Assembly: GCF_902833055.1 (NCBI RefSeq)
Contig: NZ_CADFEJ010000001.1
Span: 990,620-1,054,619 of the forward strand
DNA from: Burkholderia territorii
Lineage (GTDB): Bacteria; Pseudomonadota; Gammaproteobacteria; Burkholderiales; Burkholderiaceae
Direction of reading: 5' to 3'
DNA: 64,000 bases
Of this stretch, positions 44,497 through 53,700 are shown in pieces. Position 1 is the stretch's first letter; every line of letters begins with the position of its first letter. The notes beneath the pieces were generated by a model. It saw only the letters and a list, made by a program, of their open reading frames with translations, was not told the origin of the DNA and searched no databases. The translations under genes and the position numbers were made by a program.

Positions 44497-45630
44497 TTAC
44501 CCTCCGCTGAAGACCGACTCGATCGCCGCTGTGTATTGCTCGACGTTCGCGGGCAGTTCCGGGTCCAGCGATGCCAGAAACGCTCGTGCGGTGCGCCGAT
44601 AGTCCTCGAGCCGCAAATCGTGCTCCGCGAACGCGCGACGCAACGCGAGCGCGCCCTGTCGACAATCGAAGCCGTCATAGCGGTACCCGCAATGGCCGAG
44701 CAGCGTCGAGTTGTGAATCAGCGGGAAACCACCGTGCAGTGCCTCGTAGTACAGATAGTTCTGCGCGTTCTCCCACTGATGCGAAACGATCGCGTCGGCC
44801 TGGGCGGGCAAGATGTCATACACCGGCAACCTCGGTTCGAAACTGGCGCGCCCCTGCCGGGTCAAGTCGAGACCGAGGGCAAAGCCGACAAACGCCGGAT
44901 CCTCCTTCAGCGTCATTGCATTGAAGACGCGCAAGTAATCAATGAATTCAGGATCCTGTCGATGTGCGACATCGGCGATCAGCATCGCGAGATGCGCGGT
45001 CTTGACCATGCAGATGTTCGGTTCGAGCACGGCAATGCGCCAGCGAGCACGCCCGGGCACGTAGTCCAGCGTTCTGTCGACGTCCACGCCCTTCATCGAT
45101 TGCTCCAGCAGCACCGGGCTCCACAAGTGTTGCATCGCTTGTACGCGTGCCCGCGAGCCGGCCTCGTAGTAGCCGGTGCAGGTCTTCTCGAAAGCCGGCA
45201 GCGTCCAGACCGCGCTGTACGGCGTGCCCGACAGCGACAGCCCATGTGGCTTGCCGAACATCATCCGTTCGATGTCGATGACGTAATCGTTTGCGACACG
45301 CATGCCGATCACGCGACCACCTCGATCACGAAATGACCGCGCCCAGTCGGGATTCAGCTGCGCGCTCAATTCGATCACCACGTCGAGCTTCTCTCTCGCG
45401 GTATCGAGGTCGATCACCGGTGCGGGCGAAAGCGCGAGGAACGAGGCCGCTTCCGCCGGGCTTCCATCGCCGCCGTTGACCAGATATACCTCGTCGACCA
45501 ACGGCGAGCGCCTGAGCAGCATCGCGAGGAAATAGACATTCTGGAAGATGCCGTTCTCCCAGATCGATTGCTGGCCGGTCCGCAGAAAAATCGTGACGCC
45601 GACCTTCACCCGCATGGGATGGGACATCAC
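44497..45630 (-). CDS. DUF2827 protein, glycosyltransferase-like (copy B)
   Basis: A 377-residue soluble protein starting MMSHPMRVKVGVTIFLRTGQ. Same family features as copies A and C: VGVTIFLRTGQQSIWENGIF, LDVVIELSAQLNPDWARSFR, WSPVLLEQSM (in place of VWDP), RIAVLEPNICMVKTAHLAML and VSHQWENAQNYLYYEALHGG then FPLIHNSTLLGHCGYRYDGF. No signal peptide. The start overlaps the stop of copy A by 4 bp. The likely donor-sugar site residues in the N-Y-x-Y...PLIHNS region are kept, so the copy is presumably active. Confidence 0.87.
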   Translation of the reverse strand: MMSHPMRVKVGVTIFLRTGQQSIWENGIFQNVYFLAMLLRRSPLVDEVYLVNGGDGSPAEAASFLALSPAPVIDLDTAREKLDVVIELSAQLNPDWARSFRDRGGRVIGMRVANDYVIDIERMMFGKPHGLSLSGTPYSAVWTLPAFEKTCTGYYEAGSRARVQAMQHLWSPVLLEQSMKGVDVDRTLDYVPGRARWRIAVLEPNICMVKTAHLAMLIADVAHRQDPEFIDYLRVFNAMTLKEDPAFVGFALGLDLTRQGRASFEPRLPVYDILPAQADAIVSHQWENAQNYLYYEALHGGFPLIHNSTLLGHCGYRYDGFDCRQGALALRRAFAEHDLRLEDYRRTARAFLASLDPELPANVEQYTAAIESVFSGG

Positions 45631-46766
45631 GCCTCCCTGCCGCGACCACTCGCGGTCACGTTCAGCAACTGCTGGAAGTAGCGCGCGCCGTTTTCTGGCG
45701 AGTGCGGATGGAGTCGCGCCAGGAATGCGCGCGCGCCACGCACGTAGTCGGCATGATTCGCGTCATGCTGTAACGCCGCGCGGACAAGCGCGTGGGCCCC
45801 GGCCGACACGTCGAATTCCGGGTAGTAGTAGCCGAGCGCGCGCAGCCACGTCGAGTTGTGAATCAACGGATATCCACCATACAGCGCATCCAGATACAGG
45901 ATGCTCTGATCGTTCTGCCACTGGTGCGCGACAACCGTGTCGGACAACCGACTCATGTAGCCCGCGAAATCCTGCCGATGATCGACGTAGACGCGCTCCT
46001 CGCGGTGGAGATCCAGCGCGTTGCGCATGAACGAGAAGGTCGGATGCTGTTCGAGATGAGCGGCATTAAGGACCCTCATCTCGGCGATCGCGCCAGGCTC
46101 GGCTCGAAACGCCGCGTCGCAAATCAGCATTGGCACCATGCAGCACTTCATGACGGAAACATTGGGCTCGAAGATCGCCACACGCAGCGCCCGCGGCGCG
46201 GCATGTTGAGTCTCGACCGGCACGTATCCGAATTGCTGCCCCACCGCATTCAATGCGTTCGCGCGATGATCGACGAACATCGGATCCCACAGGAACGGCA
46301 CTTCATGGACCGGACACCGATGCACGGCTTCCAGCATCGGTCCGAAAATGCGGTCTTTCGGGAATATCCAGATCTCGTCACATCGATCGGCGCGCGCGAC
46401 ATATCCGCCGCGCTGAAAGATGCTCGGCTCGATCAACCCGACATACGGTTGCCTGCAACACAGATGGACGACCTTCTTGCCGCGCGCGCGCAGATGGTCG
46501 AGCCATGCGATGTCGAGGCCGGCGCTCATTTCGATGACGACGTCGACGAGCTCCGTTGCTTCGTCTGGACGCACCATCGTCAGGTCCGGCATCAGTGCCT
46601 CGCCGTCCGCCGGCATGCACGGCTCGAAGCCACAATTGAGCAGGATCACATCCCGAACTGCCGGCAGCCCACGCAACAGCTTGGCCAGGAAGAATACGTG
46701 CTGCGCCAGTCCGTTGGCACAAATGGTGTCGCCGGGCCGGGGGGCCCATGAAATTCCAATTCGCAT
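45627..46766 (-). CDS. DUF2827 protein, glycosyltransferase-like (copy A)
   Basis: A 379-residue soluble protein and first gene of the operon after the OmpA-gene terminator. It starts MRIGISWAPRPGDTICANGL. Shared features: LVDVVIEMSAGLDIAWLDHL, VPFLWDPMFVDHRAN, RVAIFEPNVSVMKCCMVPML, and VVAHQWQNDQSILYLDALYG then GYPLIHNSTWLRALGYYYPE. The three paralogues differ clearly in sequence, so each may transfer a different sugar or act at a different step. A promoter in the 157 bp upstream, past the terminator at 46923-46956, is expected. Confidence 0.87.
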   Translation of the reverse strand: MRIGISWAPRPGDTICANGLAQHVFFLAKLLRGLPAVRDVILLNCGFEPCMPADGEALMPDLTMVRPDEATELVDVVIEMSAGLDIAWLDHLRARGKKVVHLCCRQPYVGLIEPSIFQRGGYVARADRCDEIWIFPKDRIFGPMLEAVHRCPVHEVPFLWDPMFVDHRANALNAVGQQFGYVPVETQHAAPRALRVAIFEPNVSVMKCCMVPMLICDAAFRAEPGAIAEMRVLNAAHLEQHPTFSFMRNALDLHREERVYVDHRQDFAGYMSRLSDTVVAHQWQNDQSILYLDALYGGYPLIHNSTWLRALGYYYPEFDVSAGAHALVRAALQHDANHADYVRGARAFLARLHPHSPENGARYFQQLLNVTASGRGREA

Positions 46767-46922
46767 CGTGTTTCGTCTCGCCCTCGTGGGGCGTCCTCGT
46801 GTTTTTCTCGAAACAATTTCTACAGCGATACCGCTACTTCAACTTCCGACTGAATCGCGCGTCACCATTGCGGCGACCGGCAACGCCCGAGCACCGACGC
46901 CCTCGTCTCGTCGGCATCGAAT

Positions 46923-46956
46923 AAAAAGGAGGATCGGATCGGGGAAATCCGATCCT
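46923..46956 (-). terminator. Terminator after the OmpA-like gene
   Basis: AGGATCGGAT pairs with ATCCGATCCT (10 bp, 46930-46939 with 46947-46956). Read on the minus strand it is followed by CCTTTTTATT. It separates the adhesin/OmpA unit from the DUF2827 operon. Confidence 0.85.
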
Positions 46957-47023
46957 CAAGCCCCAAACATTCTCCGGAACGCACGAGGATTCGTCCGGAA
47001 ACAATCCAGCCCGGGGCAGCACA

Positions 47024-47704
47024 TCAGTTTTGTTGCAATACGATCTCGACACGACGGTTCCGCGCGCGACCGCTGGCCATGCTGTTCGTTGCGACGGGAT
47101 TCGCCTTGCCATATCCGTGAACCTCGAATTGCTTCGCGTTCAACCCGTGCGCCTGCAGATAGCGCGCGACCGTCTTCGCACGCTGCTCGGACAGCCGGAC
47201 GTTGTATTCACTCGAGCCGACGCCGTCGGTATAGCCATTGACGGTGACCGTGCCGAAGACAATGCCCTTCGCCTCCGAGGCCAGTTTGTCGAGTTGCGCG
47301 GTCGCGACCGGTGTAAGCGACGCGTTGCCGGTTTCGAAGTTCGCATCGCCCGACAACGTCATCTGCCGCGGTGGCGTTTGGTCGACAGGCGCGGATACCG
47401 GTGCCGGTGTCGAGGCGCTCGCACCGCACTGGAACGTCAGCAGACGGGTGTTCGGCTTGCCGTCCGACGTCGTGGATGCGAGCGGCGCATCATCCTGGAC
47501 CGGCCGCATCGGCTGATCGCGACAGATCTCACGCGCCTTGCTGTAGCACGTTCCTGCTCCTTCAAGCAGTCCGTAGCAACTTACCCGGTAGGTCTTCTGC
47601 CCGTCCTGCCGATCCACCGACCACGCGCTGAAGGTCGGGCCGGACGATGACGAGCATCCCGCCAGGGTAGCCAGCGCCGCAATGCAGAACATTGCCTTAT
47701 ACAT
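47024..47704 (-). CDS. OmpA-family lipoprotein
   Basis: A 226-residue protein. The ATG at 47704 has GAGG six bases upstream. The signal MYKAMFCIAALATLAGCSSS ends in a lipobox (LAGC), so Cys16 should be lipidated. The C-terminal OmpA domain (about 115-226) binds peptidoglycan: VTVNGYTDGVGSSEYNVRLS, SEQRAKTVARYLQAHG and NRRVEIVL, with the conserved Asp and Arg. It directly follows the trimeric autotransporter (gap 93 bp, same strand) and may fasten the adhesin assembly to the cell wall, as described for other autotransporter-OmpA pairs. Confidence 0.9.
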   Translation of the reverse strand: MYKAMFCIAALATLAGCSSSSGPTFSAWSVDRQDGQKTYRVSCYGLLEGAGTCYSKAREICRDQPMRPVQDDAPLASTTSDGKPNTRLLTFQCGASASTPAPVSAPVDQTPPRQMTLSGDANFETGNASLTPVATAQLDKLASEAKGIVFGTVTVNGYTDGVGSSEYNVRLSEQRAKTVARYLQAHGLNAKQFEVHGYGKANPVATNSMASGRARNRRVEIVLQQN

Positions 47705-47797
47705 GTCGTACCTCATGTTTCATGTCTTGTTTCGGCGATTCCCGATCGCTCGCATGCGCGACGGGACCCGAGCAATGCTCGGCCCCCGCCGATCGCA

Positions 47798-50700
47798 TCA
47801 CCACTGATAGCCCAGTCCAACGCCGTAGGTGCGACCCGCGCTACTGGCCCCGACCCCGCCCTTGAGTTTCAGGTTCTCGGTAATCCGTGCCGTGAATCCG
47901 AGAGCAACGGCACCGTAGCCTTGATACGTCGCAGCACCGATGCCGACAGAGATCGTCTTGCCCAAGTCGACGTCCGGAATCATCGTCAGCGCGGTTGCGC
48001 CGGCGACGCCCGCGTAGGCCGTCCGCGCCACCGTGTTGATCGATCCCTGCACCGCATTGAGCTGCGACACGTTCACCGCGTCGGTCGGATTGACACCCGG
48101 CCCGACATTGGTGATGCGGCGCTCGCTCCCCGACGCACCGACCGATACCGTGTTGGCCTCGCCTGCGATCGAGCCTGCGCCCAGAGCGACCGAATTCGGT
48201 GCGGTGGCGTTCGCGCCGGAGCCGAGTGCGACGCTGTTCTTGCCGCTGCCCAACGCATTCGCACCGATCACCGTCGCACCGTCTCCGGAAGCGTTCGCAC
48301 TGGCGCCGACTGCCGTCGCATTCGCGCCCGATGCCGTCGCGTTGACCCCGGCCGCCATCGCATTGATACCGGTCGCGCCATCGTTGGCGTAGTTGCCCTG
48401 CTGCGTCCCGTTGTCGTTCACGCTGTAGTAGTGCGCCCGCGTCGACGTAACCAACGTCGACAGCGAAGTCGCTACACCCACGGCCGAGCTGACGCTCGTC
48501 GACAGTGATGAAAGGTTGCTGTCGGTCGTGGAAAGTCCCGTCGACAGCGAACTGACCGCGCTGTTCGTCGTGCTTAACCCTGTCGACAGCGAGCCAACCG
48601 AGCTCGACATCGACGTCGACAGCGATGTCACGCTGCTGTTGGTCGTACTCAACCCCGTCGACAGCGAACTGACCGCGCTCGACGTCGACGTGGACAACGA
48701 CGCGACGTTGCTGTTCGTCGTCGACAACCCTGTCGACAAGCTGCCGACCGCGAGATTGGTCGCGTTCAATTGCGAGCCGTTGACCGCGTCCGTGCTCGTC
48801 GCACTCACCCGACCGGCAGCGACGTTGGTGATCTGGCGTTCCGCGCCCGGCGCACCGACGCTGACTACACTGGTCGGGGTGGCGCCGGCGTAGGAATACA
48901 CATTTCCGGCCACGATGCCGCTGGCAATCGGGTTCGGTGCCGAGGTAATCGACCCGGAACCCAGCGCAACGTCACCCGGATTCGCAGTGGCGGTCGCGCC
49001 GTTGCCGATCGCCACGCTTCCGGTCGTCGCTCCCGCCGTGCCCGCCACCGCATTCTGGCCGAGCGCAACCGAACCCGTGCCTTGTGCCGTGTTCGAATTG
49101 CCGATCGCCAGCGCACCGTTGCCGCTCGACGTATTGTTCGCGCCAACCGCCACCGCACCGGTTCCGGTGGCCGTGTTCGGATCGCCAAGAGCAACCGCTC
49201 CGCTACCGTTGGCCGTCTGACCTTCACCCAATGCGATCGCACCGGTCCCCGAAACGACCGTCGAGTTGTGACCGCCGACGATCGAGCCCGGGCCCGCCGC
49301 AGCCGACACGGTGTTGCCGTCGCCGATCGCCACGGTCGACGCCGCGGACGCCGTCGAACCATTGCCCACCGCCACGCTCTGCGTACCCGCCGCATTGGCT
49401 GCGTTGCCGATGGCGGTCGCGGCTCCGCCGCTTGCCGTCGCGCTCGTGCCGGCTGCCATCGCGTTGATGCCGGTCGCGCCATCATTCGCATAGTTGGCCT
49501 GCTGAACGCCGTTGTCGTTCACGCTGTAGTAGTGCGTGCGTGTCGTCGAGACCACCGTCGACAGGGAGGCCACGCTGCTATTCGTCGTGGACAGGCCCGT
49601 CGACAGCGAGCTGACACCGGTGGACAGCGAGCTTCCGATCGTCGAGGTCGAGGTCGACAGCGACGCGATATTGCTGTTCGTGGTGCTCAGGCCCGTGGAC
49701 AGCGAGCTTGCCACCGTCGACGTCGAGGTCGACAGCGACGCCACACTGCTGTTCGTCGTGGACAGACCCGTCGACAACGAGGCGACGTTGCTGTTGGTCG
49801 TGCTCAGGCCGGTAGACAGTGAACTCACTGATGTCGAAGTCGACGTGGACAGCGAGCTGATCGAGCTCGTTGCCGAGGACAAACCAGTCGACGTCGAAGT
49901 CGACAGCGAAGCCACGGTGCTATCGGTTGAGCTCAGACCCGTCGACAGCGAGCTGATGCCGGTCGAAGTCGATGTGGACAGCGAACTGATCGAGCTCGTT
50001 GCCGAGGACAGGCCGGTCGACGTCGAAGTCGACAGCGAAGCCACCGAGCTATCGGTCGAGCTGAGGCCCGTGGACAGCGAGTTGATACCCGTCGAGGTCG
50101 ACGTGGACAGCGAGCCAATCGAGCTGGTAGCCGACGACAGGCCGGTCGACGTCGAAGTCGACAGCGATGCCACCGAGCTATCGGTCGAGCTGAGGCCCGT
50201 CGACAACGAGTTGATACCCGTCGAGGTCGACGTAGACAGTGAGCTGATCGAGCTGGTAGCGGACGAGAGGCCCGTCGACGTGGAAGTCGACAGCGAAGCC
50301 ACCGTGCTGTCGGTCGAGCTGAGGCCCGTCGACAACGAGTTGATGCCGGTCGAAGTCGAGGTAGACAGTGAGCTGATCGAGCTGGTAGCCGAGGACAGGC
50401 CCGTCGACGTGGAAGTCGACAGCGAAGCCACCGAGCTATCGGTCGAGCTCAGACCGGTCGACAACGAGTTGATACCCGTCGAGGTCGACGTAGACAGCGA
50501 GCTGATCGAGCTCGTTGCCGACGACAAACCAGTCGACGTCGAAGTCGACAGCGAAGCCACTGAGCTATCGGTCGAGCTGAGGCCCGTCGACAGCGAGTTG
50601 ATGCCAGTCGAGATCGACGTAGACAGTGAGCTGATCGAGCTGGTTGCCGAGGACAGACCGGTCGACGTCGAAGTCGACAGCGATGCCACCGTGCTATCGG

Positions 50701-53700
50701 TCGAGCTGAGGCCCGTCGACAGCGAGTTGATGCCGGTCGAGGTCGAGGTGGACAGCGAGCTGATCGAGCTGGTAGCCGACGACAGGCCCGTCGACGTGGA
50801 GGTCGACAGCGAAGCCACCGTGCTATCGGTCGAGCTCAGACCCGTCGACAGCGAGTTGATACCCGTCGAGGTCGACGTCGAGAGCGACGAAATCGAGCTG
50901 GTGGCCGACGACAGGCCGGTCGACGTGGAGGTCGACAGTGAAGCGACGGTGCTATCGGTCGAGCTGATGCCCGTGGACAGCGAGTTGATGCCAGTCGAGG
51001 TCGACGTGGACAGCGAGCTGATCGAGCTGGTTGCCGACGAGAGGCCGGTCGACGTCGAAGTCGACAACGACGTCACCGAGCTATCGGTCGAACTAAGTCC
51101 CGTTGACAGCGAGGCAATGCTGCTCGTCGTACCCGATACCGTCGTAGACAGGCTATCGACAGCAAGATTGGTCGCGAACAACTGAGACCCGTTGATCGCA
51201 TCAGTGCTCGTTGCGCTCACCTGGCCCGCGGCGACGTTCGTGATTTGACGCTCCGCGCCCACCGCACCGACACTCACCACGCTGGTCGGATTGGTGCCAG
51301 CATAGCTGTATGTCACGCCGCCCACAGTGCCGGTCGCGGTCGGATTCGGTGCCGCCGTCACCGAACCGCTGCCCAGTGCCACATCACCCGGGCTGGCCGT
51401 CGCGATCGCGCCATTACCAATTGCCACGCTTCCGGTCGTCGCCCCGGCCGTACCAGCCACCGAGTTCTGACCCAGCGCGACCGACCCGGGACCTTGCGCG
51501 GCGTTCGTACTGCCGATCGCCAAAGCGCCATTACCTGCTGCCGTGTTATTCGCGCCCAGCGCAATCGCGCCTGCCCCGGTCGCCGTGTTCGGATCACCGA
51601 TCGCTACAGCACCGTTACCATTGGCCGTTTGACTCTCGCCCAACGCAATCGCGCCCGTGCCGGACACGACGGACGAATTGTGGCCGCCGGCAATCGAGCC
51701 GGCACCGGCCGCTGCCGATACCGTGTTGCTGTCGCCAATTGCCACTGTCGAGGCCGCGGCCGCGGTCGAGCTATTGCCGATTGCAACACTCTGAATCCCC
51801 GCTGCGTTCGCGGCATTACCAACCGCGGTGGCCGCGTTGCCACTTGCCGTTGCATTGATTCCGGACGCGAGAGCGTTGACCCCCGTCGCGCCATCATTGT
51901 TGTAGTTGCCCTGCTGGACACCGTTGTCGTTGACGCTGTAGTAATGAGTGCGCGTCGCCGAGACGACCGTCGACAGCGAAGCCACCGAGCTATCGGTCGA
52001 ACTCAGACCGGTCGACAACGAGTTGATACCCGTCGAGGTCGACGTGGACAGCGAGCTGATCGAGCTGGTAGCCGAGGACAGGCCCGTCGACGTGGAAGTC
52101 GACAGCGAAGCCACCGAGCTATCGGTCGAGCTCAGACCGGTCGACAACGAGTTGATACCCGTCGAGGTCGACGTAGACAGCGAGCTGATCGAGCTCGTTG
52201 CCGACGACAAACCAGTCGACGTCGAAGTCGACAGCGAAGCCACCGAGCTATCGGTCGAGCTGAGGCCCGTCGACAGCGAGTTGATGCCCGTCGAGATCGA
52301 CGTAGACAGTGAGCTGATCGAGCTGGTTGCCGAGGACAGACCGGTCGACGTCGAAGTCGACAGCGATGCCACCGTGCTATCGGTCGAGCTGAGGCCCGTC
52401 GACAGCGAGTTGATGCCGGTCGAGGTCGACGTGGACAGCGAGCTGATCGAGCTGGTAGCCGACGACAGACCGGTCGACGTCGAAGTCGACAGCGATGTCA
52501 CCGAGCTATCGGTCGAGCTGAGGCCCGTGGACAGCGAGTTGATACCCGTCGAGGTCGACGTGGACAGCGAGCTGATCGAGCTGGTAGCCGACGACAGGCC
52601 GGTCGACGTGGAGGTCGACAGCGAAGCCACGTTGCTGTTCGTCGTGCTCAACCCAGTGGAAAGCGAACTAATACTGCTCGTCGTACCTGAGACTGTCGTC
52701 GAAAGGCTATCGACGGCAAGATTGGTCGCAAACAACTGAGACCCGTTGATCGCATCAGTGCTCGTTGTGCTCACCTGGCCTGCCGCGACATTCGAGATCT
52801 GACGCTCTGCACCAGGCGCACCCACGCTTACAACGCTCGTGGGTGTCGTGCCGGCCACCGAATAGGTTGTTCCGGCAACGGTCTCCGAGGAGGTCGGATG
52901 CGGCGCGGCTGTCACTGAACCCGCCCCCAGGGCAACATCCCCCATGCTGGCGCCTGCTGTAGCAAACCTGCCAATGGCGATCGACCAGTCTTGCGCGGCC
53001 GTCGATGCGGCACCGAGCGCCACGGAAGCAGCGCCAAGCGCACTGTTTGACGAGCCAATCGCGATTGCATTGTTGGCAGCAGCGTTGTTGTATGCACCGA
53101 TCGCCACCGCATCCGTAATAGAAGCGGAATTACCCAGGCCCATAGCCACCGCGCCATTGCCGCTCGCCGCCGATATTTGACCGATTGCTATGGCGCCAAC
53201 TCCGTTCGCGTTGGCACGTTCGCCAACCGCGATACTTCCAGTTCCAGCCGTAGTTGCCGAATCTCCGACCGCCACACTTTGATCACCGCCTGCATTCGTG
53301 GCATTACCAACCGCCGTCGCGGCCATGCCTCCGGCCAACGCGTTGGTTCCCGCAGCAAGTGCCTGAGCACCGGTCGCTCCGTCGTTGTTGTAGTTGCCTG
53401 TATGGACACCGCCGTCGTTGATGCTGTAGTAGTGAGTGCGTGTCGCTGAAACCACCGTCGACAACGACGTCACGTTGCTGTTCGTCGTGCTCAAGCCTGT
53501 CGACAACGAGCTGGCCGTCGTCGACGTCGAGGTCGACAGCGAGGCGATCGAACTGGTCGCCGACGACAGACCGCTCGACGTGGACGTCGACAACGACGTC
53601 ACGTTGCTGTTCGTCGTGCTCAAGCCCGTCGACAACGAGCTAGCCGTCGTCGATGTCGAAGTCGACAGCGACGTGATCGAACTGGTTGCGGACGACAGAC

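Noticed and set aside
49536..51185. Plus-strand 549-residue frame rich in VEVDSE repeats
   Set aside because: It is the opposite-strand reading of the adhesin's 129-bp repeats. A repeat unit free of stops on one strand gives long open frames on the other; there is no start signal or family feature.
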